From Stenotrophomonas sp. SAU14A_NAIMI4_5 (lineage in GTDB: Bacteria > Pseudomonadota > Gammaproteobacteria > Xanthomonadales > Xanthomonadaceae), in NCBI RefSeq assembly GCF_003086795.1, contig NZ_CP026003.1, forward strand, positions 1,134,767 to 1,198,766: DNA of 64,000 bases, in the 5' to 3' direction. This document shows, piece by piece, positions 1-8,151 of the stretch. The notes below the pieces were generated by a model. The model worked only from the letters and a program-made list of their open reading frames with translations. It was not told the DNA's origin and made no database searches. The translations under genes were made by a program, and so were the position numbers. Position 1 is the stretch's first letter. Every line of letters begins with the position of its first letter.

Positions 1-247
1 GTCAGTGAGGAAAGTTGCAACAACGCCAGCCACGACGGTGTACCAGCACCCATGGCGTAGCCCGCCGCGTTACCTGAACCAAGGCGTGCCGTTACACAGC
101 CCCGGCAGGTGGCAATCACGTCACCCGGCGCAGCCCCGCGCGAACGTGCCATGGATGAAAGCAGACGTTCCATCCATGCGCTGTGTCGCCGACCCCGGCA
201 GGCGTAGTCTCGGCTCACGTTGTCCCCTCTGGCTCTGGAGTCCCACC
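1..247. other. left-edge non-coding stretch
   Basis: No convincing gene. An open frame runs through here into the tautomerase, but the translated upstream part has no family resemblance and the family start is the ATG at 248. It presumably carries the promoter of the tautomerase, but I cannot point to one. Confidence 0.4.
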
Positions 248-628
248 ATGCCGCTCGCCCGTATCGATCTTCGCAAAGGTAAATCCGCTGATTATCTGCA
301 GCGCGTGGGGGAGGCCATCTACCAGGCCCTGCGCGCGGTGGGTGTTCCGGAAAACGATCGCTTCCAGGTTTTTCAGGAACACGAGGCCGGCACCCTCGTC
401 TTCGACCCCGGCTACCTCGGCGTGGCGCGCACCGATGACTTCATCTGCGTGCAGATCACCTGGAGCGAGGGGCGCACGCAGGAGCAGGAGAAAGCGCTCT
501 ACCTGGGCATTGCCAATGGCCTGCATGAGGCGGTGGGCGTCCGCCGCGAGGACGTGTTCATCAATCTGGTGGAAGTGAAGCCGGAGAACTGGTCGTTCGG
601 GAATGGGGTGGCGCAGTACGTGAGTTGA
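248..628 (+). CDS. tautomerase family protein
   Basis: A 126-residue protein starting MPLARIDL. Proline directly after the start methionine is the catalytic N-terminal base of the 4-oxalocrotonate tautomerase/MIF superfamily. The length and the ending (INLVEVKPENWSFGNG) fit the longer single-chain tautomerase group (Tautomerase_2 type) rather than the 62-residue 4-OT type. The start at 248 is chosen because it puts Pro at position 2; the open frame extends upstream without conserved sequence. Expected to be a cytosolic keto-enol tautomerase; the substrate cannot be told. It stands alone, with a GTAG REP and a long stem-loop behind it. Confidence 0.85.
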   Translation: MPLARIDLRKGKSADYLQRVGEAIYQALRAVGVPENDRFQVFQEHEAGTLVFDPGYLGVARTDDFICVQITWSEGRTQEQEKALYLGIANGLHEAVGVRREDVFINLVEVKPENWSFGNGVAQYVS

Positions 629-646
629 TGGCCCAGGAGCAGGAGC

Positions 647-669
647 ATCCACGCATGGCGTGGATCTAC
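647..669 (-). repeat. GTAG-type REP (SMAG-like), GATCCACGC class
   Basis: Palindrome with arms ATCCACGC/GCGTGGAT and the GTAG head at its right end (read on the minus strand). It lies 18 bp past the tautomerase stop. The same class recurs at 25993-26015 and 46714-46876. Confidence 0.85.
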
Positions 670-699
670 TGCGAGAGGGCGGAGTCATCGGTATGGTCC

Positions 700-740
700 G
701 GGTTTTGCCCCTGCGTCACCGTGTCGCAGGGGCAAAACCC
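700..740. other. perfect 16-bp stem, 9-nt loop
   Basis: GGGTTTTGCCCCTGCG at 700-715 is exactly complementary to 725-740, with a 9-nt loop. It lies between the tautomerase and DUF2946 genes. A strong hairpin like this could end transcription, but no T-run follows on either strand, so it may instead be an RNA-stabilising or REP-like element. Confidence 0.6.
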
Positions 741-783
741 TGAACGTGGTCCAGGGTTGGCCGACGCGCCGTAGAATGGGCGG

Positions 784-1278
784 GTGCGTCGCCCCCGATT
801 CCACCGCCGGTTCCAGATCCTGGCATGGCTTGCCATGCTGCTGGTGCTGCTTGCCCCGCTGGTAAGCCGCTGGATGGCCCATGGGCCGGCGCCGGCCGTC
901 GCGCCGGTGATGGCGGGTATGGATCATGGTGCGATGGATCACGGCGCCATGGACCACAGCGCGATGGACCACAGCGCGCATGCCGAACACGCGCAGCACG
1001 CGATGGAAGGTCACCACGACCACCACGCGATGACGATGGCGCACGACGAGACCGTCGCCAAACCGGCGGTCGATCCACACGCCGAGCATGAAATGGGCGT
1101 GGACTGCGAGTACTGCCTGATCGCGGCACGCTTGATCACCTTGCTGGTGGCGGCATTCCTGCTGCTGGTGCCGTTGGCGCCGGTATGCCGGGCATTGGCA
1201 GGATCTGTCAGAGCGCTGCCCTCGCGGCTGCGCGGAACCCTGGGCGCGCGTGGGCCGCCGCTGGCGTTCGCTGGCTGA
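784..1278 (+). CDS. DUF2946 family protein, His/Met-rich
   Basis: A 164-residue protein with a GTG start. An N-terminal hydrophobic segment (about residues 10-27) is followed by a His/Met-rich stretch (about 40-90) built of repeated MDHG/MDHS units and His pairs. Then come DCEYC and a second hydrophobic segment (about 115-140). This layout is that of DUF2946 proteins, which are often found beside copper-related or TonB-dependent uptake genes. The MDH repeats suggest metal binding, probably copper, at the outer face of the inner membrane. The TonB-dependent receptor and PepSY genes follow on the same strand, suggesting one metal-handling cassette; the metal is inferred. Confidence 0.75.
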   Translation: MRRPRFHRRFQILAWLAMLLVLLAPLVSRWMAHGPAPAVAPVMAGMDHGAMDHGAMDHSAMDHSAHAEHAQHAMEGHHDHHAMTMAHDETVAKPAVDPHAEHEMGVDCEYCLIAARLITLLVAAFLLLVPLAPVCRALAGSVRALPSRLRGTLGARGPPLAFAG

Positions 1279-1296
1279 GCCGCGCACGCGAAAGCC

Positions 1297-1391
1297 GTCG
1301 GGCATGGCCCGGCGCTACCGATTTTCTTGAAGCTGCTGGGCATCGCCCGGCGTTGTCGAGCTGATTGAAGCCGCCGGGTCATGACCCGGTG
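1297..1391. repeat. REP cluster: one GTAG REP plus decayed copies
   Basis: 1297-1318 is a GTAG REP of the CGCCGGGC class in reverse orientation. Two degenerate relatives follow, including the perfect 16-bp palindrome CCGGGTCATGACCCGG at 1374-1389. They fill the gap between DUF2946 and the receptor gene. Confidence 0.7.
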
Positions 1392-1455
1392 CACCCGCGT
1401 GCGACTTTCTTTCTGCTGCCCTCGTTGATGGGGCGGCATTGCATGCCGTGGAAAC

Positions 1456-3591
1456 ATGAAAACGAATCCGAACGTCGTTGCCCTGCGCTGGGCGACGCTG
1501 CCGGCGCTGTGCGCCTGCGCCCTGTACACCGCACCGGCCCGCGCCGATGCCGCAGACCCCACCACCCTGGATACCGTGCGCGTGGTCGATACCCGCCATG
1601 GCGAACTGTCGGCCGTGCCCAGCGCGGGCTCCGCCCTTGGCCTGAGCGTGCTGCAGACGCCGGCCGCGCTCACCGTCATCGACCGCGACCAGCTGGAACA
1701 GCGTGGCGACAGCAACCTCAACGATGCGATCAGCCGCGCGGGTGCGATCAGTGCGATGCCGCATCCCGGCAATGGCCTCAGTGCGCTGTGCAGCCGCGGC
1801 TCCACCGATGGCGCGTCGGTGATGCGCCTGTACGACGGCCTGCGCCAGTACGGCGGGGTGGGCGTCACCTTCCCGTTCGATACCTGGTCCATCGAGCGCA
1901 TCGAAGTGCTTCGCGGCCCGGCCTCGGTCATCCATGGCGACGGTGCCATCGGCGGGGTCATCAACATCGTGCCGAAGAAGCCGACGCGCGGTGCCATCGA
2001 GAACGAGATCAGCGTGACCGTGGGCAGCGAGGACACCGCGCGCCTGGGCTTCGGCAGCGGTGGCGCGCTGACGCCGGAGCTGGCCTACCGTGTGGATGTG
2101 AGCGGCAACTACAGCGGTGGCTGGGTCGACCGCGGCCGCAACAACGATGCGACGTTCTCCGGCGCGCTGCTGTGGCAGCCGCGTACGGACCTGCAGTTGA
2201 CCCTGACCCATGCGCAGGGCTACCAGCAGCCGATGCGCTACTTCGGCACGCCGCTGGTGGATGGCCGCCAGCTGGATGCGCTGCGTCATCGCAACTACAA
2301 CGTGGCCGACAGCGAGATCCGCTTCCGCGACCGCTGGACCCAGCTGGATGCGCTGTGGACGCCGACCGCGAACGTCGAATGGCGCACGCGTGTCTATCAG
2401 ATCGACAGCCAGCGCGACTGGCGCAATGCCGAGGCCTACGTCTACAACGATGCCACGGGGCTGATCGATCGCTCGGACAACACGCAGATCACCCACAACC
2501 AGGACCAGACCGGGCTGACCTCGACGCTGCGCGTGCAGGGGCAGGTGGGCGGGCTGGCCAACAGCTTCGCGGTGGGCCTGGATGCCAACCGCGCGCACTT
2601 CAAGCACACCAACAACACCTACGCTGGCAGCTCCGGGCCGGTCGATCCGTTCCGTCCGGTGCCGGGTGAATTCGCCAGCGATGCACCGAACCTGCCGCGC
2701 TACCGCAACAGTGCCGAACAGTACGCGCTGTTTGCCGAAGACCACCTGACGCTGAGTGAACGCTGGTCGGTGTTGGGTGGGCTGCGCCATGACCGCGCGA
2801 CCATCGACCGCACCGATCTGATCAGTGGCGCGGCAGCGTTTTCGAAGACGTACAGCAGCACCGGCTGGCGCGCGGGTACGGTGTTCGCGCTGCGGCCGAC
2901 CTTGAGCCTTTATGCGCAGTATTCGCAGGCGGCCGATCCGGTCAGTGGCCTGCTGATGATCAGCCCGGCCAACGGTGCATTCGACCTGGCCAAGGGCCGG
3001 CAGTTCGAGGTCGGCATGAAGCAGGCGTTCGATGGCGGCGAGTGGACGCTGGCGGCGTACCGCATCCGCAAGACCGGCCTGCTCAGCCGTGATCCGCTGC
3101 AGCCCGATCGCCGCGTGCAGGTGGGCGCGCAGACCTCGCGTGGTATCGAGGCGTCGTTGAACTGGGCGTTCGCACCGCACTGGTCGCTGGATGCGAATGC
3201 CACGGTGCTGAAGGCCGAATTCGAGGACTTCCTGGAAACCACCGGCTCGCCGGCGGTGGTGGTCTCGCGCGATGGCAACGTGCCGCCGAACGTGGCCGAG
3301 CGGATGGCGAACGTGTGGCTGAGCTGGCAGTTCCTGCCGGACTGGACCGTGGCCGGTGGCGCGCGCTATGTCGGCAAGCGGTACGCGGACAACGCCAACA
3401 CGCTGGAACTGCCGGGCTACAGCACCACCGATCTGGCCCTGACCTGGCAGGCGGCGCCGCGCACGCGGGTGAGCGCGCGCGTGTTCAATGTGTTCGACAA
3501 GGCGTACTACGCGACGGCGTACTACACCAGCACGCAGTGGCTGCTGGGCGCGGACCGCCGCGTCGAGTTCACCGTCGACCATCGCTTCTGA
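1456..3591 (+). CDS. TonB-dependent siderophore/metal receptor
   Basis: A 711-residue outer-membrane receptor. It has a signal peptide (about 1-30, cleaved near ARA-DA), then a TonB-box-like LDTVRVV (about 38-44). The plug domain contains LSVLQTPAALTVIDRDQLEQ, the IERIEVLRGPASVIHGDGAIGG signature region and INIVPKKP. The beta-barrel ends in VDHRF, with the terminal Phe expected for outer-membrane assembly. The plug resembles ferric-siderophore receptors (FecA/FhuA class). There is no N-terminal signalling domain, so it is not a surface-signalling transducer. The PepSY gene starts 11 bp later, a common pairing for iron-siderophore systems. The ligand is unknown; DUF2946 upstream makes copper an alternative. 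Confidence 0.9.
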   Translation: MKTNPNVVALRWATLPALCACALYTAPARADAADPTTLDTVRVVDTRHGELSAVPSAGSALGLSVLQTPAALTVIDRDQLEQRGDSNLNDAISRAGAISAMPHPGNGLSALCSRGSTDGASVMRLYDGLRQYGGVGVTFPFDTWSIERIEVLRGPASVIHGDGAIGGVINIVPKKPTRGAIENEISVTVGSEDTARLGFGSGGALTPELAYRVDVSGNYSGGWVDRGRNNDATFSGALLWQPRTDLQLTLTHAQGYQQPMRYFGTPLVDGRQLDALRHRNYNVADSEIRFRDRWTQLDALWTPTANVEWRTRVYQIDSQRDWRNAEAYVYNDATGLIDRSDNTQITHNQDQTGLTSTLRVQGQVGGLANSFAVGLDANRAHFKHTNNTYAGSSGPVDPFRPVPGEFASDAPNLPRYRNSAEQYALFAEDHLTLSERWSVLGGLRHDRATIDRTDLISGAAAFSKTYSSTGWRAGTVFALRPTLSLYAQYSQAADPVSGLLMISPANGAFDLAKGRQFEVGMKQAFDGGEWTLAAYRIRKTGLLSRDPLQPDRRVQVGAQTSRGIEASLNWAFAPHWSLDANATVLKAEFEDFLETTGSPAVVVSRDGNVPPNVAERMANVWLSWQFLPDWTVAGGARYVGKRYADNANTLELPGYSTTDLALTWQAAPRTRVSARVFNVFDKAYYATAYYTSTQWLLGADRRVEFTVDHRF

Positions 3592-3602
3592 GGATGTAGC
3601 TG

Positions 3603-5108
3603 ATGTCGCTGCGATCCACCGCCAAGCGCTGGACCTACCTGCTGCACCGATGGCTGGGCATCGGTGGCTGCCTGCTGATGCTGCTGTGGTTCGTCAGCGG
3701 CATGGTGATGCTGTTCATCGGCTACCCGAAGTTGACCCCGGGCGAGCGGCTGGCCGCGTTGCCGGTGCTTGATGGCACACGCGTGCCGCAGGGCCTGCCG
3801 GTGCTGCCCGACGCGGTGCAGGCCGAACCGGAAAGCGTGGCGCTGACCACGCTGCGCGGCGAACCGGCCTATGTGGTGCGCAGCGGTGCCCACGTTGGCG
3901 CGTGGTCGGCAGAGACCGGCCACGCGCTGCTGCCGGTGTCTGCGCAGCGCGCCGAACTGTCGGCGGCGGCGTTTGCTGGTGGCCCGGCGTTCCCCGGTGC
4001 CGTGCGCGCGGACGAGGATCGCTGGACGCATTCGCGCGGGCTGGACGCACATCGGCCGCTGTACAAGGTGGAAGTGGGCGGCCACCAGCCGGGCAGTCTG
4101 TACGTTTCCTCGCGCACCGGCGAGGTGGTGCTGGATGCGCCGTACCATCAGCAGCGCTGGAACTACGTCGGTGCGTGGCTGCACTGGCTGTACTTCCTGC
4201 GCATGCAGTCGGTGGACCCGGTGTGGACGTGGGTGGTGATCGTGCTGTCCGCGCTGTGCACGGTGGCGGCCATCAGCGGCATCGTGGTGGGCGTGTGGCG
4301 CTGGCGTTTCCGCGGCCGCTACCGGTCGGGTGCGAAGACGCCCTACGTGGAGCCATGGATGCGCTGGCACCATCTGGTCGGCCTGATGGCCTGCGCCTTC
4401 GTGTTCACCTGGATCTTCAGCGGGCTGATGTCGATGAATCCGCTGCAGGTGTTCAGCACTACGGCAGGTGCCGTGGATGCCGCGCGCTATCGCGGTGCGA
4501 CGGTGGCGCTGGATACCGCCGTGGCGCAGCCGCAGGCCTTGCTCGCCGCAGCGTCGAAGGAAGGCTTCGCGCCGGTGGAGATCCAGTGGCGGCGCATCGG
4601 TGGCGAACTGTTCGCGGTGCTGCTGGACGGGCAGGGTGGTACCCGCATCGTTTCGCAGGCAGAGGGGCAGCTGCACGTTGCCCAGACCCTGCCGTCTGCA
4701 TGGCTGCAGCAGCACGCGCAGGCGATGGGTACCGCACCGTTGCGCGCGTTCTCGATCCTGCGCACGCCCGACGCGTACTTCTACCCGCGTGCCCCCGAGG
4801 CGATGAACGGGGCGGCGGTGCGACGTTTCCCGGTGGCAGTGGCCGACTTCGGCGATGCGCATGCCACGCGTGTGTACTTCGATCTGGCGACCGGCGATCC
4901 GCTGCTGACCCTGGGCCATCGCGAGCGGGTCGGCCGCTGGCTGTTCTACTTCCTGCACAGCTGGGACCTGCCGGGCATCCTGCGGCAGGAGAACACGCGG
5001 TTGGGCGTGCTGCTGCTGTTGAGCGTGGCGGGTGCGGGCCTGTGTGCCACGGGCGTGGTGATCGGCTACCGTCGCCTGCGGATGAAGGTGCGGCGCCGTC
5101 GGCACTGA
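3603..5108 (+). CDS. PepSY-associated TM helix protein
   Basis: A 501-residue inner-membrane protein. Segments seen: HRWLGIGGCLLMLLWFVSG near the N-terminus, a pair near residues 190-235 (WTWVVIVLSALCTVAAISG), RWHHLVGLMACAFVFTWIF near 255-275, and a final one around 445-490 after HSWDLPGI. The HRW and WHH histidines are typical of PepSY_TM proteins, some of which are linked to reduction of ferric-siderophores. Long periplasmic regions lie between the helices. It follows the receptor by 11 bp and is surely co-transcribed with it. Reductase activity is inferred from the family, not seen. Confidence 0.85.
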   Translation: MSLRSTAKRWTYLLHRWLGIGGCLLMLLWFVSGMVMLFIGYPKLTPGERLAALPVLDGTRVPQGLPVLPDAVQAEPESVALTTLRGEPAYVVRSGAHVGAWSAETGHALLPVSAQRAELSAAAFAGGPAFPGAVRADEDRWTHSRGLDAHRPLYKVEVGGHQPGSLYVSSRTGEVVLDAPYHQQRWNYVGAWLHWLYFLRMQSVDPVWTWVVIVLSALCTVAAISGIVVGVWRWRFRGRYRSGAKTPYVEPWMRWHHLVGLMACAFVFTWIFSGLMSMNPLQVFSTTAGAVDAARYRGATVALDTAVAQPQALLAAASKEGFAPVEIQWRRIGGELFAVLLDGQGGTRIVSQAEGQLHVAQTLPSAWLQQHAQAMGTAPLRAFSILRTPDAYFYPRAPEAMNGAAVRRFPVAVADFGDAHATRVYFDLATGDPLLTLGHRERVGRWLFYFLHSWDLPGILRQENTRLGVLLLLSVAGAGLCATGVVIGYRRLRMKVRRRRH

Positions 5109-5215
5109 CGCCGGGTGTGCTTTGTACACATCACGGCTGGACTGCCGGTGAACCTCACGGCGCGGCCGCTTACGGAAGCCCCCGTTTGCCCGGCATCATG
5201 TCGGGCAACCGTGAC

Positions 5216-5875
5216 ATGGAAATCCAGATGTCCCCCAGCATCCACCGCGCGCTGCGCATCGCCGGCGACCAGTACGCCGGCCAGAAAGTGGTCGACCAGC
5301 AGTTCCACGGATGTGATTTTTCCGGCGCCGACCTGACCGCCACCGAGTTCGTGAACTGCAGTTTCTATGACGCCGAAAGCCGCACCGGCTGTCGCTTCAA
5401 TGGCGCCACCCTGAAGGAAGCCAGCTTCCGCAGCTGCGACGTCAGCATGTGCCACTTCAACTTCATCAAGGCGCTGGGCCTGGAAATCAGCGAGTGCCGC
5501 GCGCAGGGCGCCGATTTCAGCAACGCCAGTTTCATGAACCAGATCACCACGCGCACCTGGTTCTGCAGTGCCTTCATCAAGAAATCGAACCTGCGCTACG
5601 CCAATTTCTCGCGGGTGACGCTGGAGAAGTGCGAGCTGTGGGAGAACCGCTGGGACGGCGCCAACGTCAGCGGCGCCAGTTTCGCCGGTTCGGATCTGTC
5701 GTCCGGCCAGTTCGAGGGCATCGACTGGAGCAGTGCGAACTTCACCGACTGCGACCTGACCGGCTCGGAGCTGGGCGACCTGGACCTGCGCGTGGTCAAC
5801 CTGCGCGGCGCACGGCTGGATGTTCAGCAGGTGGCGCTGCTGATGCAACGCATCGGCATCACCGTGGTGCCGTAG
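5216..5875 (+). CDS. smqnr: Qnr-family pentapeptide-repeat protein (SmQnr)
   Basis: A 219-residue protein made almost wholly of A(D/N)LXX-type pentapeptides (CDFSGADLTATEF, ADFSNASF, SNLRYANFSR, GANVSGASFAGSDL), with a central non-repeat break and the C-terminus RIGITVVP. Such proteins fold into a right-handed quadrilateral helix that mimics DNA and shields gyrase and topoisomerase IV from quinolones. Length and sequence fit the chromosomal Smqnr determinant of Stenotrophomonas. The start at 5216 gives the usual 219 aa; ATG 5228 is an alternative. The TAG stop is part of a GTAG REP. No regulator gene is adjacent; the upstream neighbour is the PepSY gene, 107 bp away. Confidence 0.9.
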   Translation: MEIQMSPSIHRALRIAGDQYAGQKVVDQQFHGCDFSGADLTATEFVNCSFYDAESRTGCRFNGATLKEASFRSCDVSMCHFNFIKALGLEISECRAQGADFSNASFMNQITTRTWFCSAFIKKSNLRYANFSRVTLEKCELWENRWDGANVSGASFAGSDLSSGQFEGIDWSSANFTDCDLTGSELGDLDLRVVNLRGARLDVQQVALLMQRIGITVVP

Positions 5876-5962
5876 AGTCGAGCTTGCTCGACTGCCAAGA
5901 GCCCGTAGAGTCGAGCTTGCTCGACTGATCCGCGAACAGCAGTCGAGCAAGCTCGACTCTAC
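5872..5962. repeat. three GTAG REPs (GAGTCGAGC class), two direct and one inverted
   Basis: Copies at 5872-5894 and 5905-5927 (plus) and 5940-5962 (minus) share the palindrome AGTCGAGCTTGCTCGACT. They sit between two convergent genes. The first GTAG supplies the smqnr stop codon and the last supplies the stop of the methyltransferase on the opposite strand. Confidence 0.95.
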
Positions 5963-6633
5963 GATGCGTACGCCACCCACCCCTTGAAACTGAAGCCGGC
6001 GTAGAACAGCTCCACGCCCTCGAAACCGGCCTGCTGCAGCAGCGCGACGTCCTGTTCGGGCGACTGCAGCGGCAACCGCTCGATCATGACCTCGATGGTG
6101 CGCTGGGCATCGGCGTGCGCCACACCCGACGCCTCGGCAAAGGCGACGTAGCGCTGCAGCCAGCGACGCTTGCCCGCATCGTCGGCCGGTACGCTGTGGT
6201 GGGCCACCACCAGCGGTGCACCCGGGCGCAGGCGGCGGTGCAGCTCGCGCAGCGTGTGCAGGCGCCGGCTGGCATCGAGGAAGTGCAGGGTCAGCAGGCA
6301 GCTGGCACCGTCGAAACGAACGTCCGGCGCATCGTCGATGTAGCCCTCCAGCAGCTCCACCTGCGCCATCAGCGGCCCCAGCGTCTGTTCCGCAAGCGCC
6401 AGCATCGGTGCGGCCGGATCCACGCCCAGCAGGCGCCAGCCTGGATGCGCTTCGGCGAAGGCCTTCAGCTCCAGCCCGCCACCGGCGCCCAGCACCAGCA
6501 CACGTCCTTCGAGCGGCACATGTTCGGCCAGCAGCAGCTGGCTCATCTGCTGCAGTGCCAGGAAGCCCGGCACCTGCCGCAGCGGGCCCTCGGCGTAGCG
6601 GGCGACGGCCTGCGGGTCTTCGAAGGTCGACAT
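5959..6633 (-). CDS. class I SAM-dependent methyltransferase
   Basis: A 224-residue cytosolic protein. Motif I is VLVLGAGGGLELKAFAEAH (about residues 47-65), followed by the acidic LLGVDPAAPML, and the DGASCLLTLHFL and VVAHHSVP regions expected of a Rossmann-fold Methyltransf_25/11 domain. The substrate is unknown. The start MSTFEDPQAVARY at 6633 is chosen; the longer open frame has no conserved sequence. The TAG stop comes from the GTAG REP at 5940-5962. It is downstream of the MocR gene on the same strand. Confidence 0.85.
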   Translation of the reverse strand: MSTFEDPQAVARYAEGPLRQVPGFLALQQMSQLLLAEHVPLEGRVLVLGAGGGLELKAFAEAHPGWRLLGVDPAAPMLALAEQTLGPLMAQVELLEGYIDDAPDVRFDGASCLLTLHFLDASRRLHTLRELHRRLRPGAPLVVAHHSVPADDAGKRRWLQRYVAFAEASGVAHADAQRTIEVMIERLPLQSPEQDVALLQQAGFEGVELFYAGFSFKGWVAYAS

Positions 6634-6692
6634 GGCGTGCGTTCCTGCGGCAGTGGTGACATTCCACTGTAGCGCGCTCGTCAAGCGCTGCT

Positions 6693-8072
6693 TCAGCGCA
6701 GCGCCCGCGCCAGCACCTGCCAGATACGCGGGTCCTGGCACTGCGACACGTTGAAGCGCACATAGTCGGCCACGCGCTGCGATTGGCTGAAGGCATTGCC
6801 CGGCGCCACCACCACGCCTTCGCGCAGGCAGTGCCGGGCCAGCGCCGCGGCGTCGCGGCCATCGGGCAGCTGGCACCACAGGAACAAGCCGGCTTCAGGC
6901 ACCAGCCACGGCGTGATGCCCAGGCGCTGCACCTGCCGCAGGGTGTGCTTGCGGGCATCGGCCAGGCGCGCGCGGATGGCCTGCATGTGCCGGCGGTAGC
7001 CGCTGTCGGTCAGCGCGATCTGCATCAGGTGCGCGGCCAGATGGCCGCCGCCGAAGCTGGTGGCCAGCTTCAGGTCGACCAGCGCGTCGATCCAGTCCGC
7101 GCGCGCAGCGATGTAGCCACAGCGCGACGCGGCCGAGACGGTCTTGGAGAAGCTGCCGACGTGGATCACCCGTGACAGCCCGTCCAGTGCAGCCAGGCGC
7201 GGGGCAGGGCGCAGCTCGAAGTCGGCGAAGATGTCGTCCTCGACGATGGTCATCCCGCTGCGTTCGGCCAGGCCCAGCAGCCGGTGGGCGGTGGCCGCCG
7301 ACAGCACCGCGCCGGTCGGGTTGTGCAGGCCGGAATTGGTGATGTACAGCCGCGGCGCGTGCGCCTGCAGGGCCGCCGCGAACGCGTGCAGATCCGGCCC
7401 GCTGTGCGTGTACGGCACGCCGATGGCCTGCACCTGGTGCGCCTTCAGCAACGCGTGGTAGTTGAAGTAGCTGGGATCGTCGACCAGCACGCTGTCGCCC
7501 GGCTTCAGCAGCAGGCGGCAGACCAGGTCCACCGCATGCGTGCCCGATTCGGCCAGCAGCACCTGGTCCAGCGGCACCTCGATGCCGAGCCCGGCCGCGC
7601 GCCGCTGCAGCGACTGGCGCAGCGACGGCAGCCCGAGCGGGCTGGCGTAGTCGGTGAGTGCTGAAGGCTCGGCACGCGCCATCCGACGCAGGCCGCGGCG
7701 CAGGCCGTCCTGGTACAGCCACTCGCTGGGCATCCAGCCGCAGCCGGGCTTGAGGTGTTCGGCCGGGGTTTCCAGAGATTGCCGCGACACCCATAGCGGA
7801 TCCACCGCGCGATCCTGGCGTGGCTCGATCGCCGCCAGGGCCAGTGGCGGCAGCGGCCCGGCCACGTAGAACCCCGAGCCGGCGCGCGCGGCGATCACGC
7901 CTTCGGCGGCCAGCCGCTCGTAGGCCTCGACCACCGTGGACACCGAAACGCCCATGGTCGCCGCCTGTGCGCGCACCGAGGGCAGGCGCGCGCCGGGACC
8001 ATCCTGGCGTGCAGCGATTCGCGTGCGCACGGCCTGCATGACGCTGTCGATACGGCTGGGGGATCGGGACAT
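6693..8072 (-). CDS. MocR-type regulator (GntR HTH + aminotransferase domain)
   Basis: A 459-residue protein. A GntR winged helix (about 8-70: LPSVRAQAATMGVSVSTVVEAYERL) is joined to a class-I aminotransferase fold (about 110-455). The PLP-binding Lys is in VGSFSKT (K310), with NPTG at 251-254 and DDIFADF at 279-285. These cytosolic regulators bind PLP or an aldimine and control a neighbouring gene, often a vitamin B6 gene or an exporter. The divergent EamA exporter starts 79 bp away and the gap holds a perfect 8-bp inverted repeat, its likely operator. The effector is not deducible. Confidence 0.92.
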   Translation of the reverse strand: MSRSPSRIDSVMQAVRTRIAARQDGPGARLPSVRAQAATMGVSVSTVVEAYERLAAEGVIAARAGSGFYVAGPLPPLALAAIEPRQDRAVDPLWVSRQSLETPAEHLKPGCGWMPSEWLYQDGLRRGLRRMARAEPSALTDYASPLGLPSLRQSLQRRAAGLGIEVPLDQVLLAESGTHAVDLVCRLLLKPGDSVLVDDPSYFNYHALLKAHQVQAIGVPYTHSGPDLHAFAAALQAHAPRLYITNSGLHNPTGAVLSAATAHRLLGLAERSGMTIVEDDIFADFELRPAPRLAALDGLSRVIHVGSFSKTVSAASRCGYIAARADWIDALVDLKLATSFGGGHLAAHLMQIALTDSGYRRHMQAIRARLADARKHTLRQVQRLGITPWLVPEAGLFLWCQLPDGRDAAALARHCLREGVVVAPGNAFSQSQRVADYVRFNVSQCQDPRIWQVLARALR

Positions 8073-8096
8073 GGGGCGACTGTGCGGGAAGTGTGG

Positions 8097-8124
8097 CCAG
8101 TACAGTTACTTGCGATTGTACTGG
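8097..8124. promoter_or_regulatory. probable MocR operator
   Basis: Perfect inverted repeat CCAGTACA (8097-8104) / TGTACTGG (8117-8124) with a 12-bp spacer, between the divergent MocR and EamA starts. The position and the dyad fit a site for the adjacent regulator acting on both genes. Confidence 0.65.
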
Positions 8125-8151
8125 ATTGTAGCTGGGTGCAGGCGCGCGGCA

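Noticed and set aside
784..1278. Tandem DNA repeat in the DUF2946 gene (ATGGATCAC-like units)
   Set aside because: It is the coding form of the MDHG/MDHS protein repeat, not a separate element.
1315..3582. 755-codon minus frame opposite the TonB receptor
   Set aside because: The receptor has signal peptide, plug and C-terminal Phe; the antisense product is Arg/His/Gln-rich shadow sequence.
3902..5215. A frame joining PepSY antiphase sequence to smqnr as one 657-residue protein
   Set aside because: The upstream part is a shadow of the PepSY gene. The Qnr family starts at 5216.
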